Below, piece by piece: positions 52,896 to 62,046 of a stretch of 64,000 nt of DNA. Each line of letters starts with the position of its first letter. Position 1 is the first letter of the stretch. Origin of the DNA: Nectonema munidae (Eukaryota > Nematomorpha > Nectonematoida > Nectonematidae); the NCBI GenBank assembly GCA_030549495.1, contig JAUIRK010000142.1:1-64000 (forward strand). The letters are read 5' to 3'. Below the pieces are notes generated by a model, which was not told where the DNA came from, did no database searches, and was given only the letters and a program-made list of their open reading frames with translations. A program made the position numbers and the translations under genes.

Positions 52896-53120
52896 AAACC
52901 CAGACTCGCACAGGTACGTCGAAGGAAATGCAACTAGAAGTGTGAGAGCGGAGAAAGCAACGCGAGGATACAAGTCATGCATGGTAGTCCAGAATGCGTT
53001 TAGATTTTTGTTAACAGCCTTTACTGATGAGTCATTTATCAAATCAAGAAACTGTTCTATGACGTTCTCCGCTTCTTCTGGAAAGTTATTAACTTCGAAA
53101 CAGAATGGATCTCTTGTTAA
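52896..53120 (-). pseudogene. hAT transposase, C-terminal dimerisation part, truncated
   Basis: It continues exactly from the other half across TTAA: LTRDPFCFEVNNF, then FWTTMHDLYPRVAF and LLVAFPSTYLCESGFS. The last is the conserved core of the hAT dimerisation domain (family form FPTTYLCEAGFS). Family members go on for several dozen residues after this point; here the reading runs into unit sequence (KECVG, stop). About 75 codons remain. Confidence 0.92.
53117..53120. other. TTAA target-site duplication, left
   Basis: Reads TTAA immediately before CCCTATTAG. In the hAT frame it forms part of the codons for Leu-Thr. Confidence 0.88.
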
Positions 53121-53136
53121 CCCTATTAGTGCTGGG
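53121..53136 (+). repeat. Left terminal inverted repeat of the piggyBac-like element
   Basis: CCCTATTAGTGCTGGG, identical to the reverse complement of 57819-57834. Confidence 0.92.
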
Positions 53137-53152
53137 GGCGTAAAACGCCCCC
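53134..53152. repeat. Left subterminal GC palindrome
   Basis: GGGGGCG-TAAAA-CGCCCCC, a perfect 7-bp stem with a 5-nt loop, overlapping the inner end of the terminal repeat. Likely part of the transposase recognition structure. Confidence 0.8.
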
Positions 53153-53367
53153 CCTTCACTAAAAAATTAATTGTAGAAAATTGGCTGAATCATATCCCTT
53201 CAAATTTTGTGACTTTTCCTAAAATCGCTAGCTGCATCTTTTGAAACCATTTTCATGGTAGTTGAATGACCCTTTCATGTCCAAAACTGTCAATCAAAAT
53301 CAAAAATTAAAATTTTTCAGCAAAATTTTCTGAAAATTGTCTCCAAAAACATTCCTTCACATTTTAC

Positions 53368-53760
53368 ATAAAATATATGTTTACCAAATCGATCATATTT
53401 TTTGCATTTAGAGGTCTTAAATGTCTGAAAGAATCAATCAAATCTTCGATTTACGTCTAATGTCTACAGAAATATTTTTGAAATTTAAATAAAATATGTT
53501 TTTATGCCAAATGGAAGATGCTGGTTTCATTTTTGGACTCAGTTTTGGCATTTATGGTTTTAAAATATCTGAAAGCTTCAATCAGATTTGCGATTTACTT
53601 CTAGATACTGTCTTTAAAAATATTTTCAAAAAAATAAAATATCTGTTTTATACCAAATCGACTATGCTTATTTTATTCCTTTCCTCCATTTTGGCTAATA
53701 CGGTTAAAAAATATCTCGAAGTGGCAATTGAATTAGTAATGTATGCCTGAAAATCAGTTC
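53368..53760 (+). repeat. Three diverged ~120-144-bp direct repeats
   Basis: The sequence ATAAAATATnTGTTT...CCAAATCGA recurs near 53368, 53488 and 53632. It is followed in the first two by a segment like GTCTGAAAGAATCAATCAAA (first) and ATCTGAAAGCTTCAATCAGA (second). The repeats are old and much less alike than the 150-bp satellite. Confidence 0.6.
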
Positions 53761-53988
53761 TGTAAAAAATTCAAAAAATGGCTGCATATTTCATCTTGAG
53801 TAACAAAACTGTTATGTTTTTACAGAGCAAAATGGTAAAGAAAACAATTTATTGAGGAAAGGAAGAAAGAAGTGATGCTATATAAGAAAATCTGCACCTA
53901 TTTATACTATCGATATATTATCTTGTAAAATAGGTATGCAAATGAAGAGCCTTTCGCATAAAACAGTGTTCCACTGAAAGAATAGGAA

Positions 53989-54018
53989 CCTATGCAAATA
54001 TTTACTTATTTGCATAGG
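53989..54018. repeat. Palindrome built on two octamer motifs
   Basis: CCTATGCAAATA, 6-nt spacer, TATTTGCATAGG: a perfect 12-bp inverted repeat. Each arm contains ATGCAAAT (53992-53999 and inverted 54008-54015). A third ATGCAAAT lies at 53936-53943. Confidence 0.75.
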
Positions 54019-54282
54019 CCATTGTAGAAAAAGTGACTTTTAACATTGTTGTTGAGGGAATGTGAAAGAATGCGTGTTTTGCATAAGACCATAACAAAAA
54101 CGTATTATAAAATTTTTTGAAAATTTGTATGAGAGAAGGAACGAAGTTGAAAACAAATTGAAAAGAGAACATATGATCAAAACAAATAATTAAAAAAATA
54201 TGTATCTTGACTAAATGGGACATCTACCATGTTCTAATGAATTAGGAAGTGGTTTAATTATATAATAGATGCTCCAAAAAGA

Positions 54283-54326
54283 TTTTTTCATTTGTAAAAG
54301 AAGTTCCTATTTTACAAATGAAAAAT
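54283..54326. repeat. Inverted repeat with 10-nt loop
   Basis: Arms TTTTTTCATTTGTAAAA (54283-54299) and TTTTACAAATGAAAAAT (54310-54326) pair at 16 of 17 positions. No function can be assigned. Confidence 0.7.
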
Positions 54327-54639
54327 ATTTAAATCTATAGCTTATCATATAGGATTACAATTAAAATTTAGCTAAGATGGGTAGGAAATCTGAAAATTTA
54401 TAATAGGTCAGATTTATCAAAAATGGCACAGATGCCAATATGTGAGAATTTAGTCACTATCAAGATATTTTTAATTTAAATTGAATTTGTCCATCTTTTT
54501 CCTTTTGCGTCAAAGAAATAATTTTTAGACGAAGAACGTGTACAACTTTTTGTAATTGAACAATGAACTTCACTGTAGCCAAAAAGATGGAAGTCCTATC
54601 GAGTTACATATGTTACTGTAGGATGAAATATTTTGAGTG

Positions 54640-57600
54640 AATTATCGATTTTTTTGACAGGTTTTATTGATTTCATAAAAAATGACAACACCATTAAATT
54701 CTACATACTTGAAATGTATAAAAAAATTTTTATAAGAATAAAAATTTTAATTTTGACATGGGCTGTCATATTTAAATTATTTTGTCAGGTTTGACTAATT
54801 TTTTTATAAAAAAAAGGAATATAAAATCACTTTTTTGACAGGTTTGAATACTGAATTCAGCATGCTTGAAAATGGATGCGTAAAAAACATTATATAATTA
54901 TTTAGATTAAAGGTTTCTCTTTGAGATGAGCTGTCACATTTAGATCAATTTTTTGACAGTTTGATTGATTTTCATAAAAAATGAATATCACCACTGAATT
55001 CAGCATATTTGAAAATGGGTATAAATGTGTAAAAACTTTATATAATTATTTAGATAAAAAGTTTCTTTTTGAGATGAGCTGTCACATTTACATCAATTTT
55101 TTGACAGTTTGATTGATTTTCATAAAAAATGAATATCACCACTGAATTCAGTATATTTCAAAATGGGTACACATGTGTAAAAAACTTTATATAATTATTT
55201 AGATAAAAAGTTCCTTTATGAAATGAGCTGTCACATTTAGATCAATTTTTTGACAGGTTTGAATGATTTTCATAAAAAATGAATATCACCACTGAATTGA
55301 GCATATTTGAAAATGGGTATACATGTGTAAAAAACTTTATATACTTATTTAGATAAAAAGTTTCTTTTTGAGATGGGCTGTTACATTTAGATCAATTTTT
55401 TGACAGGTTTGATTGATTTTCATAAAAAATGAATATCACCACTGAATTCAGCATAGTTGAAAATGGGTATACATGTGTAAAAAACTTTATATAATTATTT
55501 AGATAAAAAGTTACTTTTTGAGATGAGCTGTCACATTTAGATCAATTTTTTGACAGGTTTGATGATTTTCATAAAAAATGAATATCACCACTGAATTCAG
55601 CATATTTGAAAATGGGTATACATGTGTAAAAAACTTTATATAATTATTTAGATAAAAAGTTCCTTTTGATGAGCTGTCACATTTAGATCAATTTTTTGAC
55701 AGGTTTGATTGATTTTCATAAAAAATGAATATCACCACTGAATTTAGCATATTTGAAAATGGGTATACATGTGTAAAAAACTTTATATACTTATTTAGAT
55801 AAAAAGTTTCTTTTTGAGATGGGCTGTTACATTTAGATCAATTTTTTGACAGGTTTGATTGATTTTCATAAAAAATGAATATCACCACTGAATTCATCAT
55901 ATTTGAAAATGGGTATACATGTGTAAAAAACTTTATATAATTATTTAGATAAAAAGTTTATTTTTGAGATGAGCTGTCACATTTACATAAATTTTTTGAC
56001 AGGTTTGATTGATTTTCATAAAAAATGAATATCACCACTGAATTCAGCCTATTTGAAAATGGGTATACATGCATAAAAAACGTTATATAATTATTTAGAC
56101 AAAAAGTTTCTTTTTGAGATGAGCTGTCACATTTACATCAATTTTTTGACAGGTTTGATTGATTTTCATAAAAAATGAATATCACCACTGAATTCAGCAT
56201 ATTTGAAAATGGGTATACATGTGTAAAAAAACTTTATATAATTATTTAGATAAAAAGTTTCTTTTTGAGATGAGCTGTCACATTTAGATCAATTTTTTGT
56301 CAGGTTTGATTGATTTTCATAAAAAAAAATGAATATCACCACTGAATTCAGCATAGTTGAAAATGGGTACACATGTGTAAAAAACTTTATATAATTATTT
56401 AGATAAAAAGTTCCTTTATGAAATGAGCTGTCACATTTAGATCAATTTTTTGACAGGTTTGAATGATTTTCATAAAAAATGAATATCACCACTGAATTCA
56501 GCATATTTGAAAATGGGTATACATGTGTAAAAAACTTTATATACTTATTTAGATAAAAAGTTTCTTTTTGAGATGGGCTGTTACATTTAGATCAATTTTT
56601 TGACAGGTTTGATTGATTTTGATAAAAAATGAATATCACCACTCAATTCAGCATATTTGAAAATGGGTATACATGCGTAAAAAACTTTATATAATTATTT
56701 AGATAAAAAGTTTCTTTTTGAGATGAGCTGTCACATTTACATCAATTTTTTGACAGGTTTAATTGATTTTGATAAAAAATGAATATCACCACTGAATTCA
56801 GCATATTTGAAAATGGGTATACATGTGTAAAAAACTTTATATAATTATTTAGATAAAAAGTTCCTTTTTGAGATGAGCTGTCACATTTAGATCAATTTTT
56901 TGTCAGGTGTGATTGATTTTCATAAAAAAAATGAATATCACCACTGAATTCAGCATAGTTGAAAATGGGTATACATGTGTAAAAAACTTTATATAATTAT
57001 TTAGATAAAAAGTTCCTTTATGAAATGAGCTGTCACATTTAGATCAATTTTTTGACAGGTTTGAATGATTTTTATAAAAAATGAATATCACCACTGAATT
57101 CAGCATATTTGAAAATGGGTATACATGTGTAAAAAACTTTATATACTTATTTAGATAAAAAGTTTCTTTTTGAGATGGGCTGTTACATTTAGATCAATTT
57201 TTTGACAGGTTTGATTGATTTTCATAAAAAATGAATATCACCACTGAATTCAGCATATTTGAAAATGGGTATACATGTGTAAAAAACTTTATATAATTAT
57301 TTAGATAAAAAGTTCCTATTTGAGATGAGCTGTCACATTTAGATCAATTTTTTGACAGGTTTGATTGATTTTCATAAAAAATGAATATCACCACTGAATT
57401 CAGCATATTTGAAAATGGGTATACATGCGTAAAAAACTTTATATAATTATTTAGATAAAAAGTTCCTTTTTGAGATGAGCTGTCACATTTAGATCAATTT
57501 TTTGACAGGTTTAATTGATTTTCATAAAAAATAAATATCACCACTGAATTCAGCATATTTGAAAATGGGTATACATGTGTAAAAAACTTTATATAATTAT

Positions 57601-57716
57601 TTAAATAAAAAGTTAATTTTTGAGGTGAGCTGTCAAATATAAATCAATTTTTTGACAGGTTTGATTGATTTTGATAAAAAAATGGACATCACCACTGAAT
57701 TCAGCATAGTTGAAAT
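54640..57716 (+). repeat. 150-bp satellite array (about 20 monomers)
   Basis: Monomers starting at GAGATGAGCTGTCAC lie near 54923, 55071, 55220, 55370, 55520, 55668, 55816, 55966, 56116, 56267, 56420, 56570, 56720, 56870, 57022, 57172, 57322 and 57472. Diverged edge monomers lie near 54640, 54754 and 57622. The common period is 150 bp. Central monomers are highly alike, and edge ones are decayed. Each monomer holds CTGTCA and TGACAG 17 nt apart as a potential hairpin. The array lies wholly inside the piggyBac-like element. Confidence 0.95.
56267..57471 (+). repeat. Two copies of a four-monomer (~602 bp) higher-order repeat
   Basis: Monomer variants recur in the same order: one with TTTTGTCAGG and an extended A run (56267, 56870), one with TTATGAAATGAGC (56420, 57022), one with GATGGGCTGTTAC (56570, 57172), and one close to consensus (56720, 57322). 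A partial earlier block with the second and third types lies at 55220-55519. Confidence 0.8.
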
Positions 57717-57774
57717 ATTTATGTAACATTAAAAATATTTATAAAAACTTATTAATATCTGAGAAAAATAGGGT

Positions 57775-57795
57775 GGGGGGCACTTTACGCCCCCC
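57775..57795. repeat. Right subterminal GC palindrome
   Basis: GGGGGGC-ACTTTAC-GCCCCCC, a perfect 7-bp stem. It matches the left palindrome in inverted orientation (TGCTGGGGGGCGTAAA) but is separated from the terminal repeat by 23 bp (57796-57818) where the left one has no spacer. Confidence 0.8.
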
Positions 57796-57818
57796 AGCAC
57801 TTGAGCGGACAAATTTTG

Positions 57819-57834
57819 CCCAGCACTAATAGGG
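57819..57834 (-). repeat. Right terminal inverted repeat of the piggyBac-like element
   Basis: CCCAGCACTAATAGGG, 16 of 16 match to the left end in inverted orientation. Confidence 0.92.
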
Positions 57835-57838
57835 TTAA
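57835..57838. other. TTAA target-site duplication, right
   Basis: Reads TTAA immediately after CACTAATAGGG; partner of the left TTAA. Confidence 0.88.
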
Positions 57839-59172
57839 GACGAGTATTGGGTTATTGATCTTGAAGTCAGAGAAATAGCGATTAAACTCGTCCAGAAGCC
57901 TGTTGAGGTAAATGACGGTGTTGTTTTTAAGTACGTCGCTAACGCCACCTGCAGTTTGACTGTTTCGAGCCAACGTTGGAAAAAACGTTGCACTACGGCT
58001 AGTTTCAAACTTTCCTCACCAAAGATCAAGTTTCGAGACGAAAGCGTTTACTTTGTCTCGATGCCCAATTATATTGCAATCCGGTCCTTGTAGCTTTCGG
58101 TTAAGCTCATTCAGGTGAATAAACATATCTGCGAGAAATGCCAGCCTGTACTGGAAATCGCCTTTTGACAGCCTAAGCACAGAAGTGTTGAACAAGTCGG
58201 ATTCCAAATCCTAGCACAACCGTCGAAACAGTCGAGAGTTGAGAGCGCTTGCTTTAACATAATTTACAATCCTAATAGCCGCATCAAGCGTTTCTTTAAG
58301 CGGAAGGTTTTCAAGCGATGTATAATACAGTGCTGTGTCACTACCTTAGGATTTTTTTGCTTCACTAGTTGCGCAAATCCAGACCTCATACCCAACATAA
58401 CAGGAGCTCCATCTGTGCAAATATGGACACGTTTGTCCCAGTCCAATCCTTCCTTTTCAAAAAAAAATCGTTAATAAGCTGCATGACATCGACAGCTTGA
58501 ATTGTTGTTTCTAGTGAGCGGCAAAATAATAAGTCTTCTTCGATGTTTTGATTGAAGACGTAACGAACAAAGACAATTAATTGAGACAAATTCGCCACAT
58601 CCACAGACTCATCTAATTGAATAGAAAAGATAGAAGACGCTTTCATTCTTGCCAAGAGTTGCGACTTTATATTGGACGACATATCAAAAATGTGGGACTT
58701 AACGGTATCGTTGGATAGAGAAATTTGTTTCATCTTCGCTACTGCAGATTCGCCAAGCAAAATATCAGCACATGAGATGAGGCACGGCTTTATGAGCGTC
58801 TCTTATATGCTATGTGGTTTCTTTGCCTTTGCTACCAGAAGAGAACCAGCATACGATGAGTACACGATTGCTCTTGACTCAGTCTGAAATTTTCCATGTG
58901 GTCCATCTTCATTTTTTTCAAACAGTTTGCTTTTGATTCAAAAAATTGTCTCTTACTGTTAGCAAGCTGAGGGTATACATTGGAGAAATGCATCTTCAGT
59001 TGATAAGGCTTCATTGAATCATTACTGAGCGTTTTGTGGCAAATAACGCACTGAGGCAACTGTCCGTTGCGTCCTTCAACAAACGTAAAACCGTAGTCCA
59101 TGTACTTCTTGTCATATATTTTTTAGCTCTTTTTTTTTCATGCTTCACCCTACTTTCATTATTCTCACTCAT
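57835..59172 (-). pseudogene. hAT transposase, N-terminal and catalytic part
   Basis: From a possible ATG at 59172 the reading runs through a BED-type finger (PQCVICHKTL...LKMHFSNVYP near 59050-58980; the second histidine of the usual HxxxxH is Tyr) to MKQISLSNDTV and the catalytic stretch IQLDESVDVA (Asp codon at 58611-58613). CTDGAPVML follows (second Asp at 58411-58413), then HCIIHR (58315-58335), FLADMFIHLNELN, and NNPILVL at the insertion site. It is broken: frame changes in the A run near 59120 and near 58860, a stop near 58780, a frame change near 58450, and a missing block of roughly 25-30 residues before FQYRLAFLAD compared with the family. The transposase would cut and paste DNA in the nucleus. 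Confidence 0.9.
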
Positions 59173-59305
59173 AAATTCTTTTTTTTCTTTATTCATCTCT
59201 ATCAAATAGGACAATTAATCTTTTTATTTATTAATATTTGAAAGTGATGGAAAAGATAAAATAAATAATTAAAATAGTTAATAGATGTGAAATAGACAAC
59301 AATTA

Positions 59306-60300
59306 AAAGTCCCTTCTAATTTGCATACCTCCCACACAAAAGTCCAGAATCCGCTCTATATAGACTCTCCTTCTACCTCGAAACAAAACTATCTGCCAAA
59401 TTAACATCATCCGCCCTCTTTCTAGACATCAACAACGCCTTCAATTCAGCATGGCATCCTGCTATCATTTTCAATATGATCCGACAAAAATACCCCAATT
59501 ATCTCATAAAATTCATTCAAAATTACCTTTCAAATCGGTGCCTTATATTCAGACACAATTCTCTAGTTGCCTTTCATTCCCTCTCACTATCCACGCCACA
59601 AGGTGGGTGCCTCTCCGATATCCACTGGATTATACTTATAAACCCCCTATTAGATATATTAGCTAACAATTCAGCCTTCTTTCAATGCTATTCAGATGAT
59701 CTAACCTTCATCTTTACCTCAAATTCTCAAAAAGAAAACATAATGAACATCAACTCTCTCTATAACACGCTAACTTTTGCAGCCGATTCATTAAAAGTAA
59801 AATTTAACGTAACAAAATCAACTCTTATACACTTCACACGAACACATTCCCCTCACCTCCCACTATTAACATCCAGCTATATCCTCATCTAACCATCTTC
59901 CTCCATTAAATATTTAGGGCTTACCTTTTAATCAAACCTCAAATGGTCATCCCACTTCAAAATCCTATACCACAAACTATCTTCAACTTTTTTCTCTCTT
60001 ACTAAAATTATATCTTATAAATGGGGTCTAAGTATTCAACACTCATCTTTTATATACAAATCAATCATCCTACCTACGCTTGAGTATGGCATTCTTTCAT
60101 GGGGCCTATCATTAAACTACCCCTCATCACTCACTTATCTAAATAAAATCCACTGCCTTTCCCTCATCACAATGACCAGGGCCTACAAAACCTCCCCTAC
60201 TAGAATCCTAGAATTCTTCACGAACTGCCTTCCTCTAATCCTTCATCTCAAACAAACTGCTACCAAAAAATATATCATGACACGCATCGAACCAAATTCT
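59306..60300 (+). pseudogene. LINE copy 1 reverse transcriptase, partial
   Basis: RT motifs in order: FLDINNAFNSAW (motif A, 59419-59454), STPQGGCLSDIHW (motif B, ~59590-59625), CYSDDLTFIF (motif C, 59686-59715, with YSDD where YADD is usual), then IKYLGLTF...LKWSSHF (~59910-59960) and LPTLEYGILSWG (~60070-60105), the segment following the catalytic core in this group. Motifs A to C are readable in one frame (59476-59892 open), with a stop near 59891 and another near 59930. About 85 residues of RT upstream and the endonuclease are absent. Confidence 0.88.
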
Positions 60301-60559
60301 TAACTTAAGTCCTTCTATTTCCATAACACTCAAATTACACCCTTTCAAACTTACTACAAATCCTTACTCCAACAATTTTCGTCTTCTCCAAACAACATTT
60401 CATCCAACCCAAAATCAATCCACTACCTTTATTTCACCCTTCCTCACCATTACCTTTCTCTCTTCACAACTGTTTCATCAAATCCATCGCTAAACTTCTA
60501 ATTAAGACCCGCTCCAACTTAACTCAACTTTATTAAGAATATTCCTGGATAGCTCAAAA

Positions 60560-60945
60560 ACCGTAAACAAAACTTCCTGTGCTTTTGCACTCTTCAAAGG
60601 CCCTTCTCCCTTCCCTGTTTACACAAAAACGTCTGCCATTGATCCCTCTCTTCCAATATATAGTGGTGAATGCTATGCCCTTCTACATGCTTGCGATTAC
60701 ATAAGCCAAAATAAGTTTTCCCTTAGACATTTCAACACACTACACTTTTTTACAGACTCACAAAACATCATCAAAGACCTAAGCCTCAAACACAACATCC
60801 CATTCTTAACATACACCCTTGTTTCTAAACTCACCTAGTTATCAAATTACTTTGAAATACACCTCTACTGGTGCCCAGCTCACTCAAACATTCTAGAAAA
60901 CACTTATGTAGATAAGCTAGCTAAAAAAGTACCCCCAAATACACC
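60560..60945 (+). pseudogene. LINE copy 1 RNase H domain
   Basis: The reading gives IYSGECYALLHAC (catalytic Glu region, ~60655-60695), FFTDSQNIIKDLS (catalytic Asp, ~60747-60785) and YWCPAHSNILEN (~60867-60902), the order of RNase H type 1 motifs. The last region VDKLAK (~60910) supplies the final Asp. There is a stop near 60838, and frame changes separate this domain from the RT. It would remove the RNA strand during element copying. Confidence 0.85.
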
Positions 60946-61109
60946 TTACATCCCAATTACCTCATTTCCCCTAGAAACCTATACCCCTCTACTTAGATCT
61001 AACACTCAATACCTTAGACAAGAACTCATCCAATCCTCACCCTCCATTTTCTTCCAACATATAAATAATCCAAAGTCAAAAATGAAATTCTTCCCACCAC
61101 GACCGCTAA

Positions 61110-61260
61110 TCAGATGGTAGCCGGACACTGCCCCTGCAACTCCTATCTCTACCGCATCAAAAAATCACCAAGCAATCTATGTAGATTCAACTGCAATCAA
61201 TAAGAAACACTTCAGCATCTTCTACTTTCCTGCTGCCACTACAACCACGCAAGAACTTCA
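61110..61260 (+). pseudogene. LINE copy 1 C-terminal Cys/His knuckle
   Basis: The reading gives AGHCPCNSYLYRIKKS, then CRFNC, ETLQHLLLSC and HYNHAR, close to the C-x3-C...H-x4-C knuckle that ends the ORF2 of R1/I-group LINEs. A stop interrupts it between CRFNCNQ and ETLQH. Confidence 0.75.
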
Positions 61261-61691
61261 TTTCTCTCACTATCCGTCAAAACTATCAATCGCCCACCAT
61301 CTAATTTGTTCGAACTACTTTTATACCCGAACCTCCTCAATGCCCTAAACTCTCTCATTATCTTCATAGAGTCAAACTTGAAATCTCCGAACCCAGAGAC
61401 TTTTTTAACCCACATAAACTCACATTAAAAAAAAATCTATAAAAATAACTAAGACCTATATTCTTTACCACCCACCGACTACCTTTGCTCAATCAATCAT
61501 CCTTCAACTACCACCTCAAAAATCCAGCATTCTACACTTCAAACTCCCTCAACAACTAATCAATTTCTCCAAAGTCCCTCATTTCTAATCCATTCACAAG
61601 CCTAATCAATACACTTCTTTCGAACTTCATCTTTATACCTCAAGCATTTCGCAAGCATATGGAGAAGTCCGATAGTGCTTAGATATTTCTT

Positions 61692-61733
61692 CCTACCTAC
61701 CTACCTACCTACCTACCTACCTACCTACCTACC
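61692..61733 (+). repeat. (CTAC)n microsatellite tail of LINE copy 1
   Basis: About ten uninterrupted CTAC repeats right after the decayed LINE 3' end. Short tandem tails of this kind are typical LINE 3' ends. Confidence 0.9.
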
Positions 61734-62046
61734 CATAAAAAGTAAAAAATATATATTTATTTTCGACTTATTACTTTAACTAAAACATTTTAAAATGTAA
61801 AAAACCATAGTCTACCTTTGTGAATATATAATATTGAAAAAATAGTATATAAACTCATCACGTTAATTATTATAGGTATTTTTTGAAACTAGATAAAAGT
61901 TGACTGACCTCACTTAAAAGCAGATTTTGGAAAAATAAAAATATATTTATTTGTATAACCTAGTCTATGTTAACCACAAAGAATATATCTTTCCAATGAT
62001 ACTCTATATGATTATATGATTTATATGATTATATTTTATATATAAT
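61734..62046. other. AT-rich spacer between the two LINE copies
   Basis: No gene seen. The last ~45 bp are built of ATATGATT-like steps (62005-62046), a low-complexity run just before the second LINE. Confidence 0.6.

Larger units (their letters stand above)
53155..54639. other. Unique left interior of the piggyBac-like element
   Basis: AT-rich, no recognised gene. It holds three diverged direct repeats at about 53368-53760, three octamer motifs with a palindrome at 53936-54018, and an inverted repeat at 54283-54326. Open frames at 53496-53750 (plus) and 54002-54223 (minus) show no domain and are probably chance. Confidence 0.5.
53121..57834. mobile_element. Non-autonomous piggyBac-like DNA transposon (4714 bp) inserted in the hAT transposase
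   Basis: Both ends carry CCCTATTAGTGCTGGG as a perfect 16-bp terminal inverted repeat, flanked by TTAA on each side (53117-53120 and 57835-57838). TTAA target choice and a CCC start are hallmarks of the piggyBac superfamily. Short GC-rich palindromes lie just inside each end. No piggyBac transposase reading is seen inside; the longest open frame (53496-53750, 84 codons) has no recognisable domain. Most of the inside is a 150-bp satellite. The element must have been moved by a transposase encoded elsewhere. Perfect terminal repeats suggest a fairly recent insertion. Confidence 0.88.
52896..59172 (-). mobile_element. hAT DNA transposon relic (ZBED5/SCAND3-like), split by an insertion and cut at its 3' end
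   Basis: Minus-strand hAT transposase reading in two parts: 59172 to 57835, then 53120 to 52896, separated by the 4.7-kb piggyBac-like element. The array edge removes the last part of the C-terminal dimerisation domain just after YLCESGFS. No hAT terminal inverted repeats were found; the 3' one would lie in the lost part, and the 5' one may have been lost where the LINE at 59306 inserted. The host genes ZBED5 and SCAND3 are domesticated relatives, but this copy is plainly a dead transposon. Confidence 0.9.
59306..61733 (+). mobile_element. 5'-truncated LINE copy 1 (R1/LOA/I group, with RNase H)
   Basis: It starts abruptly inside the reverse transcriptase, at a point that aligns with RKTESAL of the second LINE (63650), and runs to a (CTAC)n tail. 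Order of parts: RT, RNase H, Cys/His knuckle, 3' end. 5' truncation and a simple-repeat tail are usual for target-primed retrotransposition. The RNase H placed after RT puts it in the R1/LOA/I supergroup. It is dead, with several stops and frame changes. No clear target-site duplication was found. Confidence 0.9.

Noticed and set aside
53025-53055. CTGATGAGTC followed by AAGAAAC, hammerhead-like
   Set aside because: It lies inside the conserved hAT coding sequence and is explained by the codons; no supporting stems.
52942-53244. 100-codon plus-strand open frame
   Set aside because: Antisense to the hAT C-terminal part and running into the piggyBac-like end; no family.
52896-59172. Host ZBED5 or SCAND3 gene
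   Set aside because: The reading has several breaks, an insertion and a missing end. hAT transposons of this type are common, so a transposon relic is the simpler reading.
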